A stretch of 64,000 nucleotides of DNA from the NCBI RefSeq assembly GCF_014202645.1, contig NZ_JACHHG010000016.1, forward strand, positions 1 through 64,000. The letters are read 5' to 3'. The notes beneath the pieces are model-generated. The model made no database searches, was not told the DNA's origin, and was given only the letters and a program-made list of their open reading frames with translations. Shown here piece after piece: positions 36,882-45,810 of the stretch (positions are counted from its first letter, which is position 1; the number at the start of each line of letters is the position of its first letter). A program made the translations under genes and the position numbers. Source of the DNA: Deinobacterium chartae. Its GTDB lineage: Bacteria; Deinococcota; Deinococci; Deinococcales; Deinococcaceae.

Positions 36882-38186
36882 TCAGGCAGGAACCAGAGCG
36901 CCTATGCGGGGCGCCAGTTCCTCCCACTCCACCGCGGTCTGACGGCCGCCATCGAACTCGGCGTTCAGCCACGCCTGCAGCTCGAGTACCCGGGGGTCGT
37001 CCTTGGCCAGTTCCAGCCCGGTGTGCTGGCGGATCAGAAAGATCAAGCCGGCCACGCCCGAATCCTTGGTCAGGCTCACCTCGAGCGGACGACCCAGCAG
37101 GGCCGGTACGTCGAAGGGCGCGTACATCCACCAGAACTTGTTCAGGCCGTCGGCATGAATGCCCGCGCGGGTGCGGTGGGCATCCCGGCCGTACAGCGGG
37201 TACTTGGCGGGCACCGCCTCGCCCCAGGAGGCGTACAACTCCACCAGCGCGTTCAGTTCGCGGAAGTCCGGGCGCGCCTCGCCCAGAAGGCCCATGCCGA
37301 TCAGGTGCAGCAGCACCCCCTCGAGCGGCGCGTTGCCGCTGCGCTCTCCCTTGCCCAGCAGCGTGCCGTTGATCGCCCCCGCTCCGGCCAGGATCGCCGC
37401 CAGCGAGTTGGCGACGACCAGGTGCGTGTCGTTGTGCGGGTGGAACTCGAGGTCCTCGGCAGCCAGCCCCAGGCCGCGCAGTTCACCGATCAGCGCGGGC
37501 ACCGAGCGCGGCCCGCTCACAAAGTCGTAGGGCAGCCCCAGACCCAGCGTGTCGCACACCCGGAAGCGCGGGCGCTGCGCCTCACCGTAGGGCCGGGCCA
37601 GTTCCATCACCGCCTCCACAAAGGGCAGCAGGAAATCGCGCGGAGCGCGGGTGGCATCCTCGAGGTGCAGACGCGGGCGCAGTCCGGCGTCCAAGGTGGC
37701 GGCGACCGCCTCGAGGTAGGTGCGGGCGGCCTGCGCGCGCCCGCCGGGCTTGAACTTGTGAAAGGTGTGGTAGTCGCTGGCCGAGGCGAGCATGCCGGTC
37801 TCGCGCACGCCCAGATCGCGCACCAGCGCTACGTCGCGCGTGCTGGCACGGATCCAGGTGGTGGGCTCGACCGGAGCGCCCGAACGCCAGCGCTCGAGCG
37901 CCCCCTCGAGCATGGCGCGGTCCGAAGGGCGGTACACGAAGAACTCGGCCTGACGCAGCGCACCCGAGTCGCCGGTGAAGGCGCACATGCGCTCGTACAC
38001 CGTCAGGCCCTGCTCGGCGGTGAGCGGCAGACCGCCCTGCTGACCGTCGCGGTGGGTGGTCTCGGTCACCCAGGCGCGCTCGGGGAGCGAGGCAGGACGC
38101 TCGGTCCACGGGTAACGCGGAAAGTCTTCGGGCGGAAAGCTGTCCGGGAAGTACTCGGGGTGGGGGACGTCCTGAACTTTGGGCAT
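36882..38186 (-). CDS. DRE-TIM metallolyase (isopropylmalate/homocitrate/Re-citrate synthase-like)
   Basis: A 434-residue HMGL-like enzyme. TTHRDGQQ at residues 43-50 is the first metal/catalytic loop and HPHNDTH carries the HxH metal ligands. Length and motifs fit condensing enzymes that join acetyl-CoA to a 2-oxo acid, but the first motif reads THRDGQ rather than TLRDGEQ, and there is no LeuA regulatory domain. Because the divergent gene encodes a citrate synthase fold fused to a helix-turn-helix, a role around citrate or homocitrate is plausible. GGAGG precedes the ATG. The exact substrate is unknown. Confidence 0.8.
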   Translation of the reverse strand: MPKVQDVPHPEYFPDSFPPEDFPRYPWTERPASLPERAWVTETTHRDGQQGGLPLTAEQGLTVYERMCAFTGDSGALRQAEFFVYRPSDRAMLEGALERWRSGAPVEPTTWIRASTRDVALVRDLGVRETGMLASASDYHTFHKFKPGGRAQAARTYLEAVAATLDAGLRPRLHLEDATRAPRDFLLPFVEAVMELARPYGEAQRPRFRVCDTLGLGLPYDFVSGPRSVPALIGELRGLGLAAEDLEFHPHNDTHLVVANSLAAILAGAGAINGTLLGKGERSGNAPLEGVLLHLIGMGLLGEARPDFRELNALVELYASWGEAVPAKYPLYGRDAHRTRAGIHADGLNKFWWMYAPFDVPALLGRPLEVSLTKDSGVAGLIFLIRQHTGLELAKDDPRVLELQAWLNAEFDGGRQTAVEWEELAPRIGALVPA

Positions 38187-38220
38187 GCGAACCTCCTGTC
38201 CTGAGGCTAGGCGGGGTCAT

Positions 38221-38263
38221 CAATATTGTCAATCTTGATCAAGCGATCAATATTGGTTAAGCT
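38221..38263. promoter_or_regulatory. Promoter and triple palindrome between metallolyase and HTH-citrate synthase
   Basis: CAATATTG at 38221-38228, CTTGATCAAG at 38234-38243 and CAATATTG again at 38248-38255 are perfect palindromes with centres 14 and 13 bases apart. The plus-strand promoter TTGATC (38235-38240), 17-base spacer and TAAGCT (38258-38263) is embedded in them. Binding here would block transcription of the fusion gene and probably of the divergent gene. Confidence 0.7.
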
Positions 38264-38268
38264 GAGAC

Positions 38269-39486
38269 ATGTCCGCCTCCCCGTACCTCAGCGCCGAGGA
38301 AGCCGCCGCCCTGCTCGGAGTCAGCCGCGCCACCCTGTACGCCTATGTCAGTCGCGGCCTGCTGTCCTCCCAAACCCTGCCCGGACCCGGACGCCAGCGC
38401 CGCTACCCACGCGAGGAGGTCGAGCGCCTGCTCGCCCAGCGCAGCGCGCGCAAAGACCCGGCCAGCGCCACCTTGAGCGCGCTGCACTGGGGCGAACCCA
38501 CCCTCGAGTCGGCCATCACGCTGTTCGAGGACGGTCAGCTGTACTACCGCGGCCACGACGCCACCGAACTGGCCCTCAGCGCGCACCTCGAGCAGGTCGC
38601 CGCGCTGCTGTGGACCGGCCGCCTCGAGGCGCACACAGCGCTGTTCGGCACGGCACCTCAGCTGCCGCCGCCGGCTGCTGCCACCCTCGAGGCCTGCGCG
38701 CAACTGCCCCCACTCGAGCGCCTGGGCGCGGTCCTGCTGGCCGCCGGCCCGCTGGACCCGCGCGCCTACGACCTGCGTCCCGAGGCGGTCGCGGCCAGCG
38801 CCGCGCGCCTGCTGGGCCTACTGTTTCGCGCGGCCGGAGCGGACCCCGCTGCGGGCGAACCGCTGGCCCAGGCCCTGGCGCGCGCCTGGGCTCCGGCGGA
38901 CCCTGCACTGGCCGGCGTGCTCGAGGTCGCGCTGATCCTGTGCGCCGACCACGAACTGAACGTCTCCTCGTTCAGCGCCCGCACCGTGGCTTCGTCCGCC
39001 GCCCCGCTGTATGCCGCCCTGACCGCCGGACTGTGCGCGCTACAGGGTCACCGGCACGGCGGCCAGACCGAACGCACCGTGGACCTGCTGCACGAGGCGG
39101 CCGCACTGGGTGGGCGTGAGGCCGTCGCTGCCCGGCTGCGGCGCGGAGACCCGCTGCCGGGCTTCGGCCACCGGCTGTACCCGCAAGGAGACCCACGCGC
39201 CCGCACGCTGCTGGCCCGGTTAAACAGCGCCTACGGCCACGCGCTGCAACTTCCCCTCGAGGTGGCCGAAGCCGCGCTCGAGGCCACCTTGGAACGGCCC
39301 AACATCGATTTTGCCCTGGCGGCGTTGCAGCACGCCGCCGGACTTGGCAGCGGCCTCGGGCTGACCGTCTTCGCGCTGGGCCGCACGCTGGGCTGGGCCG
39401 CCCACGCCCTCGAGGCCTACGCCGAAAATCGCCTGATCAGGCCCCGGGCGCGTTACGTGGGGGTCGCGCCGCGCCAGCGGCGGTAA
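38269..39486 (+). CDS. Helix-turn-helix/citrate synthase fusion
   Basis: A 405-residue protein with an excisionase/MerR-like DNA-binding domain at residues 5-55 (LSAEEAAALLGVSRATLYAYVSRG) and a citrate synthase fold at 70-400. The citrate synthase triad is conserved: His228 (ADHELN), His263 (GHRHGGQ) and Asp347 (NIDF); GFGHRLYPQGDPRA follows at 299. The protein could be an active enzyme that also regulates, or a regulator that senses oxaloacetate, acetyl-CoA or citrate. The ATG is five bases behind its TAAGCT box, a leaderless start. It is divergent from a condensing-enzyme gene across a triple palindrome. Confidence 0.88.
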   Translation: MSASPYLSAEEAAALLGVSRATLYAYVSRGLLSSQTLPGPGRQRRYPREEVERLLAQRSARKDPASATLSALHWGEPTLESAITLFEDGQLYYRGHDATELALSAHLEQVAALLWTGRLEAHTALFGTAPQLPPPAAATLEACAQLPPLERLGAVLLAAGPLDPRAYDLRPEAVAASAARLLGLLFRAAGADPAAGEPLAQALARAWAPADPALAGVLEVALILCADHELNVSSFSARTVASSAAPLYAALTAGLCALQGHRHGGQTERTVDLLHEAAALGGREAVAARLRRGDPLPGFGHRLYPQGDPRARTLLARLNSAYGHALQLPLEVAEAALEATLERPNIDFALAALQHAAGLGSGLGLTVFALGRTLGWAAHALEAYAENRLIRPRARYVGVAPRQRR

Positions 39487-39615
39487 CGCCGCAGGCAGCG
39501 GCGCAACCGGACGCTCAGCGCACGGTACAGGCGCCGCATCTCGCGCACCTGCAGGGCAACGCCCGGCCTCACCGCCAAAGCGCGCCGAGACGGCCTGAGG
39601 CCGCCCGGGTCAGGT

Positions 39616-39798
39616 TCATGGCCACTCCCTCGTTACCCGCACTTCGGTTCGCATTGTACGCGGCCGGAGCGGCCACAGGCTGAGAACGTCCGGGCGGCCG
39701 ACGGCCTCGCGCGGCTCGACCCACGCGGCTTCTTCCCATCCGGGTCGCGGACGGTCCTGCGCGCGCTTCGCCGGGCACAATTCCAGATCAGCGTTCAT
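39616..39798 (-). CDS. Possible small gene downstream of the XRE regulator
   Basis: A 60-residue frame beginning MNADLELCPAKRAQDRPRPG with AAGGAG eight bases before the ATG. Its TGA overlaps the ATG of a further 16-codon ORF (39569-39619). The sequence is rich in Arg, Pro and Trp and is not recognised. The ribosome binding site and place in a likely operon with the XRE gene support it; composition alone does not. Confidence 0.35.
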   Translation of the reverse strand: MNADLELCPAKRAQDRPRPGWEEAAWVEPREAVGRPDVLSLWPLRPRTMRTEVRVTREWP

Positions 39799-39882
39799 CA
39801 CAGCATCTCCTTGCGGAGTCCTTGCTCCGGGCCGCTGGGCGGGCCGAGGAAAACGAGCCGCGCCCGCATCCCGGCCCGTACG

Positions 39883-40347
39883 TCACACCGCCGGGCGCGC
39901 CGCTCCCCAAGCCCCGGCGAAACGCGGCGCCGGCTCGCTGACAGCGGGCGCGCCCGGCACCGGCAGGTTCAGGGCTTCCTCGAGGGCCGCGTGCAGGCGC
40001 AGCCAAGCCGCTTCGGTCAGAGCGGTTCCCGCCTCCTGTTGGGCCCGCAGCAACAACGCCCGCCACGAGCGGTCCTGCAGGCGCGGGCAGCGCTCGCCTA
40101 AACGCTCGGCCAAGGCCTCGAGCGAACGGCGGGCCGTGCGGTCCTCGAACAGGTGCTCGACGAGCGCGTCCACGCTCAACCCAAACTCGGGGGCAAGGCG
40201 GGAGAGCAGATCCAAGCTGGGACGCGCGTGGTCGTTTTCGACCAGACACAGGTGCGCGGGGCTCGCGCCTACCCGCGCGGCGAGTTGACGCAGGGTGAAG
40301 CCGGCGGACACACGCAGATCGCGAAGGGAAGCACCAAGGTCAGTCAT
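39883..40347 (-). CDS. XRE-family transcriptional regulator
   Basis: A 154-residue protein with an N-terminal Cro/CI helix-turn-helix (LRDLRVSAGFTLRQLAARVGASPAHLCLVENDHARPSLDLL split over residues 8-48) and an alpha-helical C-terminal domain of unknown ligand, ending in a Pro/Ala-rich tail. The start at 40347 has GGAG close upstream. Repeated GCGTCACCG boxes just before its start suggest self-regulation. A small ORF may follow it in an operon. Confidence 0.85.
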   Translation of the reverse strand: MTDLGASLRDLRVSAGFTLRQLAARVGASPAHLCLVENDHARPSLDLLSRLAPEFGLSVDALVEHLFEDRTARRSLEALAERLGERCPRLQDRSWRALLLRAQQEAGTALTEAAWLRLHAALEEALNLPVPGAPAVSEPAPRFAGAWGAARPAV

Positions 40348-40368
40348 GGCTCCACGATGCGGGACCCG

Positions 40369-40421
40369 GCGTCACCGGGGCGTCACCGGACGTTCCTGAA
40401 CGATGAACGCCACGGTGACGC
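40369..40421. promoter_or_regulatory. Repeated boxes upstream of the XRE gene
   Basis: GCGTCACCG occurs at 40369-40377 and 40380-40388 (11-bp period, one helical turn) and inverted at 40413-40421. The layout fits an operator read cooperatively by the XRE protein. Confidence 0.5.
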
Positions 40422-40454
40422 CCGTCTTGGCGTGCGTGGAGGGCACGCGCCATC

Positions 40455-40482
40455 GCTGCGGCTGGCGGCCGCCAGCCGCAGC
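40455..40482. repeat. 28-bp perfect palindrome
   Basis: GCTGCGGCTGGCGG at 40455-40468 is followed directly by its reverse complement (40469-40482). It lies between the XRE and otsA genes, outside any gene. Confidence 0.85.
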
Positions 40483-40615
40483 GCGGTCCCACCGCGAATA
40501 TTCGCTTTTACCGCCCAGCCGGACCGGGCGGTTTGGCGCCGCTCCGGATTTGGCCACAGTCTTAATGTTTTCTCCACATCGGGGCTGCTGGCAGGCCGAT
40601 TCCTGCGACGCGGGC

Positions 40616-40621
40616 TATAAT
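40616..40621 (+). promoter_or_regulatory. otsA: -10 box of otsA
   Basis: A perfect TATAAT. No good -35 hexamer is seen 16-18 bases upstream. The transcript would begin near 40628, leaving a leader of about 100 bases. Confidence 0.6.
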
Positions 40622-40676
40622 CACCTCGATTTGCCGCCCGGTACCCGGCGGCATCCCCTCCTTTACGCTTCTTGGC

Positions 40677-40704
40677 CGCGCCCACACGAGAGGGGCGCGT
40701 TTTT
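40677..40704 (+). terminator. otsA: Terminator-like hairpin in the otsA leader
   Basis: CGCGCCC at 40677-40683 pairs with GGGCGCG at 40693-40699, followed by five T, 25 bases before the otsA start and after its promoter. This is the layout of an attenuator. A second hairpin (40633-40652) precedes it. No leader ORF was found. Confidence 0.6.
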
Positions 40705-40729
40705 GCCCTGACAGAAGGGAGCTTTGACC

Positions 40730-42115
40730 TTGGGTCTTATCGTCGTATCGAACCGCGAACCTTACCGACCGCAACCGAACGAGGACGGCTCGCTCGGCTG
40801 GCAGGCGTCCATCGGCGGCCTGACCGCAGCGCTCGACCCGCTGCTGGCGCGCGTGGGCGGCACCTGGATCGCCTGGGGCGAAGAGTACCCCGAAGTCCGC
40901 ACGGTGCAGCTGCCCCCGCAGCACCCCGGCTATCGCCTGCTGCGCCTGACGCTGGATCCCGACGACGTAGACGCTTTTTATTACGGGTTTTCCAACGACG
41001 CGCTGTGGCCGATGACCCACTACTTCGTGGACCGCGCCCGTTACCGTCGCCGCGACTGGGCCGCCTACGAACGGGTCAACCGTCAGTTCGCCGACGCGGT
41101 GGTCGCCACCTACCAGCCCGGAGACATCATCTGGGTACAAGACTACCAGCTGGCCCTGGTGCCCCGCATGGTGCGCGAGGCACTTCCCGACGCGCTGATC
41201 GGATTTTTCTGGCACATTCCCTGGCCGTCTTCCGAGGTGTTCCGCACCCTGCCCTGGGACCGCGAGATCCTCGAGGGAATCCTGGGAGCCAACCTGATCG
41301 GCATGCACACCCGCGAGTACGCCCGGCACTTCCTGTCGGCCTGCCGCATCGTGCTGGGCTTGGAAGCGCAGGGCAGCGAACTGCAGCTGCCCGGGCACCG
41401 CGTGCGGGTAGAAGCGCACCCCATCGGCATCGAGACCGCCGACTTCGAGGAGATCGCCGCGCGCCCCGAGGTACGGGAGCGTGCCGAGCGCATCCGCAGC
41501 GAGCTGCGCGGCCCCCTGCTGCTGGGCGTGGACCGCCTGGACTACACCAAAGGCATCCCCGACCGCCTCGAGGCCTTCGATACCTTCCTCGAGGCGCACC
41601 CCGAGCAGCGCGGCGAGGTGACGCTGATTCAGATCGCCGTGCCCAGCCGCGAGGCGGTGGAATCCTACCGCCGCCTGCGCGAGGAGGTCGAGGGTCTGGT
41701 GGGGCGCATCAACGGCGCGCACGGCCGCGAGGCCTGGACCCCGATTCACTACCAGTACCGCGGGCTGCCGCGCGAGGAGCTGATCGCCCACTACCTCGCC
41801 GCCGACGTGATGCTGGTCACGCCGCTGCGTGACGGACTGAACCTGGTCGCCAAGGAGTTCGCAGCGGTCTCGCAGCGCGGCGTGCTGATCCTGTCCGAGT
41901 TCGCCGGAGCAGCGGCCGAGATGCCCGAAGCCATCATCACCAACCCCTTTGACCACGACGGACTGGCCGCCGATATCGAGCGCGCGCTGCGGATGCCCGA
42001 GCAGGAGCGGCTGCGCCGCCTCGAGGCCCTCAAACGCGGCCTGCGCGAGCACGACCTTGCCGGGTGGGCGCGGGGATTCCTGCGGCAGCTCGCACCGCAC
42101 GCGGAGCTCGCGTGA
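40730..42115 (+). CDS. otsA: Trehalose-6-phosphate synthase
   Basis: A 461-residue GT20 glycosyltransferase joining UDP-glucose and glucose-6-phosphate. N-terminal [46 protein letters not shown]-like [25 protein letters not shown] and [14 protein letters not shown] are all present. The TTG at 40730 is preferred to a TTG at 40724 because AAGGGAG (40715-40721) then lies eight bases upstream. otsB follows with a GTGA overlap. Trehalose protects cells in drying and osmotic stress. Confidence 0.95.
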   Translation: MGLIVVSNREPYRPQPNEDGSLGWQASIGGLTAALDPLLARVGGTWIAWGEEYPEVRTVQLPPQHPGYRLLRLTLDPDDVDAFYYGFSNDALWPMTHYFVDRARYRRRDWAAYERVNRQFADAVVATYQPGDIIWVQDYQLALVPRMVREALPDALIGFFWHIPWPSSEVFRTLPWDREILEGILGANLIGMHTREYARHFLSACRIVLGLEAQGSELQLPGHRVRVEAHPIGIETADFEEIAARPEVRERAERIRSELRGPLLLGVDRLDYTKGIPDRLEAFDTFLEAHPEQRGEVTLIQIAVPSREAVESYRRLREEVEGLVGRINGAHGREAWTPIHYQYRGLPREELIAHYLAADVMLVTPLRDGLNLVAKEFAAVSQRGVLILSEFAGAAAEMPEAIITNPFDHDGLAADIERALRMPEQERLRRLEALKRGLREHDLAGWARGFLRQLAPHAELA

Positions 42116-42816
42116 ATCCCGAACTGATCGCGCTCGGGCAGCGTCCGCTGCTGGTCGTGTGCGACTACGACGGCACGCTGGCCGACATCGTGCCCCGCCC
42201 GGACGAGGCGCACCCCTACCCGGGCGCACGCCGGGCGCTGGCGCGCCTGTGCGGGCATCCGCAGCACCGCGCGGCGATCCTGACCGGGCGGCGCGCCTCG
42301 GAGGTACAGGCCTTCCTCGAGGTCGAGAGGCTCTGCGTGATCGGCCTGCACGGCATGGAGTGGCCCGGCGAACCCATCCCCGAGCCGGACACGGCGGCCC
42401 TGGAACGCATCCGGGTTCGCCTGCAGGCCCTGCCGGGCCTGCGCCTCGAGGACAAGGGCCGCACCCTCGCCGCCCACTACCGCGAGCTGCCCGAAGCGCT
42501 GCACCCGCAGATCGAGGCGCAGCTGGCCGCCCTCGAACTGCCCGGGGGCTGGGAACGGGTGGACGGCAAGAAGGTGCGCGAGTTCCGCCCGGAGGGCTTC
42601 GGCAAGGGCCGCGCCCTCGAGCGGCTCGCGCAGCGCTTTCCACAGCACCACCCGGTGTTCATCGGGGATGACCGCACCGACGAGGAAGGCTTTGCCCACC
42701 TGCTGCCGCTCGGCGGCACGGCGATCAAGGTCGGCCCGGGCGAGAGCGTGGCCCCCTGGCGGCTGGAGAGCCCCGCCGAGGTGGTCGCCCTGCTGCAGGC
42801 CTGGGCCGAGCGGTAA
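42112..42816 (+). CDS. otsB: Trehalose-6-phosphate phosphatase
   Basis: A 234-residue HAD-superfamily phosphatase. The nucleophile Asp18 and Asp20 are in DYDGTLADI, the cap domain follows, and [10 protein letters not shown] is the C-terminal metal-binding motif. It releases trehalose from the OtsA product. The GTG start overlaps the otsA stop by four bases. Its last 92 bases overlap the convergent cupin gene. Confidence 0.95.
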   Translation: MNPELIALGQRPLLVVCDYDGTLADIVPRPDEAHPYPGARRALARLCGHPQHRAAILTGRRASEVQAFLEVERLCVIGLHGMEWPGEPIPEPDTAALERIRVRLQALPGLRLEDKGRTLAAHYRELPEALHPQIEAQLAALELPGGWERVDGKKVREFRPEGFGKGRALERLAQRFPQHHPVFIGDDRTDEEGFAHLLPLGGTAIKVGPGESVAPWRLESPAEVVALLQAWAER

Positions 42817-43156
42817 GCCGAGCGCCGCGCACGTTGCCGGTGTTGAGGGTCGTGGACGGTTTCACCAGCAGCAGGCGCACCACGCCCTCGGCGACCGGCA
42901 GGTGCTGGGCCCCGGCGGGAACCACCGCCAGTTCGCCCGGGCCCAGCAGCACGTCGTCCTGCGGACGAAAGCGCAGGCGCAGCGTGCCCCGCAGCACGAA
43001 GACCCGTTCGTCTTCTGCGTCGTGGCGGTGCCACGCGAACTCGCCTTCGAGCTTGGCCAGCTTGACCTGGCACTCCGCCACGCCTGCGACCACCCGGGGA
43101 TTCCAGCGGTCGGTAATGTGCGCGAACTTCTGCTCGAGGTTGACCTTGCGGATCAC
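42725..43156 (-). CDS. Cupin-domain protein with a read-on C-terminal tail
   Basis: A 143-residue protein; residues 1-112 are a single cupin domain with metal ligands His43, His45 and Glu50 (HRHDAEDE) and a later His (AGAQHLP), ending with the usual [11 protein letters not shown]. The last 30 residues are an Arg/Pro/Gly-rich tail read from the strand opposite otsB, which does not belong to the family. The start is GTG. It lies downstream of the APH-type kinase gene on the same strand. Function unknown; such cupins are often sugar- or metal-binding enzymes. Confidence 0.8.
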   Translation of the reverse strand: MIRKVNLEQKFAHITDRWNPRVVAGVAECQVKLAKLEGEFAWHRHDAEDERVFVLRGTLRLRFRPQDDVLLGPGELAVVPAGAQHLPVAEGVVRLLLVKPSTTLNTGNVRGARLTARPRPAAGRPPRRGSPAARGPRSRPGRP

Positions 43157-43182
43157 GTCAGGCGACCTCAGAGGCTTCCGGT

Positions 43183-44121
43183 TCAGCAGGCCGCCTCGCG
43201 GGCGCGGCCCAGCAGGCTCAGCATATAGGCCTCGAGGCGCTGGGCCATCAGCCGATCGGTCAGGTCATAGACGCCAAAAGCGGCCCAGCCCGGATAGACC
43301 GTGGGCGGACCGAACAGCACGTCCACCAGCGACAGCAGATCCCAGTAGGGATGGTAGCGGAAGCCGGGACCGGCAGCGCGCAGGTAGGCGTTCAAGAAGG
43401 CGTCGGCAACCTCGGTCCCGTGCAGTTGTGCCAGATCGACCCGGCAGTGGCCCAGATCTATTCCTGCCGGTCCCCGGCAGGCGTTCACCCAGTCCACCAC
43501 CCCGCTGACCTGCCCGCCCTGCCACAGCAGGTTGGCCGGATGGAAATCCCGGTGAATGAAGGTGGCGGCGTACGCCGGGCGCGGCCCCCGCACGATCCGG
43601 ATCACCTCGCTCCACGCCTCGCGCTGCGCGGACCACTCGGGCGGCCCGAAGGCCTCGAGGTTCTGGTAGCTGAAGTACTCCCAGCCGAGGCTCTCAGCCG
43701 GGCACGCGTGAATGCGGACCAGCGCGCGCGCCATCTCGTCCAGCCATCCCACAGGGTCCGTGGGGCGCAGCACCACCTGCCCCTCGAGGTGGGTCATCAG
43801 CACGCTGGGCAGCCCGCAGGCCTCGCCCCAAGTATCGGCGGCGATCAGGCGGGGCGCGGGCAGACCGCAGTCGGCAGCATGGCGCAGGGCCGCCGCCTCG
43901 TGCACGGCGACGTCCGGTTCTTCCTCGAGCCAGGCAGCGTTGTCGAACTGCCGCACCACCCAGCTCTGGCCGCCGCCGCCAAGACGCAGGTCCAGGCGGT
44001 GCAAGGTCGATGAGGTGCTTCCCGCCAGACGCGTGGCCGCCATGATCTCGCTGCCCGGAGCCTGAGCGACGATCCAGTCACGTGACCGTTGTGCGAGGAC
44101 GCTGCTGGCATGCGGGTACAT
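43183..44121 (-). CDS. Aminoglycoside-phosphotransferase-family kinase
   Basis: A 312-residue APH-fold kinase. The catalytic loop FIHRDFHPANLLW (near residue 190) and the metal-binding VVDWVNACRGPAGIDLGHCR are intact. Family members phosphorylate antibiotics, choline, homoserine, methylthioribose or sugars; nothing here points to resistance specifically. The ATG is six bases behind TAGCAT on the minus strand, a leaderless start. The cupin gene follows 26 bases downstream and may be co-transcribed. Confidence 0.85.
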   Translation of the reverse strand: MYPHASSVLAQRSRDWIVAQAPGSEIMAATRLAGSTSSTLHRLDLRLGGGGQSWVVRQFDNAAWLEEEPDVAVHEAAALRHAADCGLPAPRLIAADTWGEACGLPSVLMTHLEGQVVLRPTDPVGWLDEMARALVRIHACPAESLGWEYFSYQNLEAFGPPEWSAQREAWSEVIRIVRGPRPAYAATFIHRDFHPANLLWQGGQVSGVVDWVNACRGPAGIDLGHCRVDLAQLHGTEVADAFLNAYLRAAGPGFRYHPYWDLLSLVDVLFGPPTVYPGWAAFGVYDLTDRLMAQRLEAYMLSLLGRAREAAC

Positions 44122-44230
44122 GCGGGCATGCTAGCACGTGCGCGGCGTAGCTTTTCCGGCTTTCCGCGCGGCGCAAAGACGTTAGAGTGGGATGAGCTGC
44201 GGCCCCATCCCAGCCTGACGGAGGACTCCG

Positions 44231-45298
44231 GTGGATAGACTGGACGAACTGATCGAACGCATGGAACACGAGCGGCGTTACGACCTGGTGCTCGAGGGCG
44301 GCGGGATCAAGGGCATCGCGCTGATCGGCGCCCTGGCCGTCCTCGAACAGCGCGGCTACCGCCCGCAGCGCCTGGCGGGCACCTCGGCCGGAGCGATCGT
44401 AGCCGCCTTGCACGCGGCCGGTTACACGGCGTCCGAACTGCGCGCCCTGTTGTTACAGACCGGCTTCGGCTCCTTCCGTGACCGCGGGCCCGAGGACCGC
44501 ATTCCGTTGGTGGGCGAGACGCTGAGCGTGGTCTTCCAGGGCGGGATCTTCGAGGGACGCACCCTCGAGGCCTGGGTGCGCGACCTGCTGGCGGCGCGCG
44601 GCGTGCGCACCTTCGCGCAGTTGCGCGGCGAGGACGGCCTCAGCCGCGTGCAGGTCATCGTCTCGGACGTGACCGAGCGACGGCTGCTGCGGCTGCCCCA
44701 AGACGCCGCCCTGATCGGCCTGGAGGCGGACGAGCTCGAGGTGGCGTTCGCGGTGCGGGCCAGCGCGAGCCTGCCGCTGTTCTACGAACCGGTGCGGCAC
44801 AAGAACCCGCGGACCGGGCGCACGCACCTGCTGGTGGACGGCGGTCTGCTCTCGAACTACCCGGTGTGGATCTTCGACGTGCCGGGTCTGCCGCGCTGGC
44901 CCACCTTCGGACTCAAACTGGTCGAGGACGAACCCGAGGCCTCGCTGGGCGAGCGCCTGGGCACGCCGCAAAGCGACTACCCGGGCATCTTGGCTTACCT
45001 GCGCAGCCTGATTGAAACCATGCTCGAGGCGCATGACCGGCTGTACATTGAGAAAGCCAATTTTGCGCGCACCGTTGCGATTCCCACGCTGGGCGTGAGA
45101 ACGGTCGAGTTCGACCTGCCTGCCGCGACGGCCGAAGCGTTGTATGACTCGGGGCGGGCCGCTGCCGAACGGTTCCTGACAAGCTGGAACTTTGCGCGCT
45201 ATGTGGCTCAGTTCCGGACCCTGCCCCGCCCCTCGAGGCGTGAGGAGCTGCGGCGCGAGGGTCAAACGGTGGACGTGCGGTCCTGCCTGTCGCAGTAG
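44231..45298 (+). CDS. Patatin-like phospholipase
   Basis: A 355-residue lipid acyl hydrolase. The oxyanion loop GGGIKG (23-28), nucleophile Ser52 in GTSAG and catalytic Asp203 in DGG are present. There is no signal peptide, so it acts in the cytoplasm or is exported by another route. The GTG start has GGAGGACT upstream. It is the last gene before the AT-rich region leading to the surface-structure cluster. Confidence 0.9.
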   Translation: MDRLDELIERMEHERRYDLVLEGGGIKGIALIGALAVLEQRGYRPQRLAGTSAGAIVAALHAAGYTASELRALLLQTGFGSFRDRGPEDRIPLVGETLSVVFQGGIFEGRTLEAWVRDLLAARGVRTFAQLRGEDGLSRVQVIVSDVTERRLLRLPQDAALIGLEADELEVAFAVRASASLPLFYEPVRHKNPRTGRTHLLVDGGLLSNYPVWIFDVPGLPRWPTFGLKLVEDEPEASLGERLGTPQSDYPGILAYLRSLIETMLEAHDRLYIEKANFARTVAIPTLGVRTVEFDLPAATAEALYDSGRAAAERFLTSWNFARYVAQFRTLPRPSRREELRREGQTVDVRSCLSQ

Positions 45299-45810
45299 CC
45301 ACCCACCGCTTTTGTTTGTATGTTGCTAAATCCTTGCCCGGGCCCAGAAACCCGTCCGGGTTCCCGGGCGCTCCTCTACGTTAATCCCCTGCATTTATTT
45401 ATTTTTTAACTTATGTATGGGGCCGCTTCGTGATAGCAGTTTGAGTTTAACGTTTGTGTTCTGTTTGAAAGATTAAAAGGTAAATTTAAAATTTCTACGA
45501 TGAGTTTTTTGCGGACAGAAACACCTGTTTCTAAAGGGGCATTTATCTTCAGAGAGGCCTAAGGCTTATGAAGTTCTAATTTTGCAATCGAGTAGCGCAA
45601 AGGTATCCGCACACACAGATTGTGGCACTCATTCTGCAGCCTTTAAGAGACGCAAGTCATTTTAACATCCAATCAATACAACAGACCCGACGGCGAGGTG
45701 GGCAAACGCTGCGCCGGATTCGGGTCTGGAAAGGAGGCGCTTGGCCGACTCGTGTCTTGAGCGGTTTTCTCCGGTTCCCCAGAGTTCTCGCCCCCCAACA
45801 GGAGCATAAC
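45299..45810. other. AT-rich 512-bp intergenic region before the surface-structure cluster
   Basis: No convincing gene. Base composition falls to roughly half AT, in contrast to the GC-rich flanks, most strongly at 45390-45620. A multi-part GC hairpin at 45338-45370 may end the patatin transcript, and AGAAAC-ACCT-GTTTCT at 45517-45532 is a candidate operator. Several possible -10 hexamers exist and I cannot choose among them. It should contain the promoter for the cluster starting at 45811. Confidence 0.7.

Noticed and set aside
39453-39539. A 28-residue Arg-rich ORF antisense to the end of the citrate synthase fusion
   Set aside because: No ribosome binding site or -10 box, and full overlap with the fusion gene's 3' end.
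45299-45810. Horizontal acquisition of the surface cluster because of AT-rich flanks
   Set aside because: The genes themselves have the same GC-rich codon use and CTCGAG habit as the rest, and no mobile element or tRNA site was seen; only the promoter regions are AT-rich.
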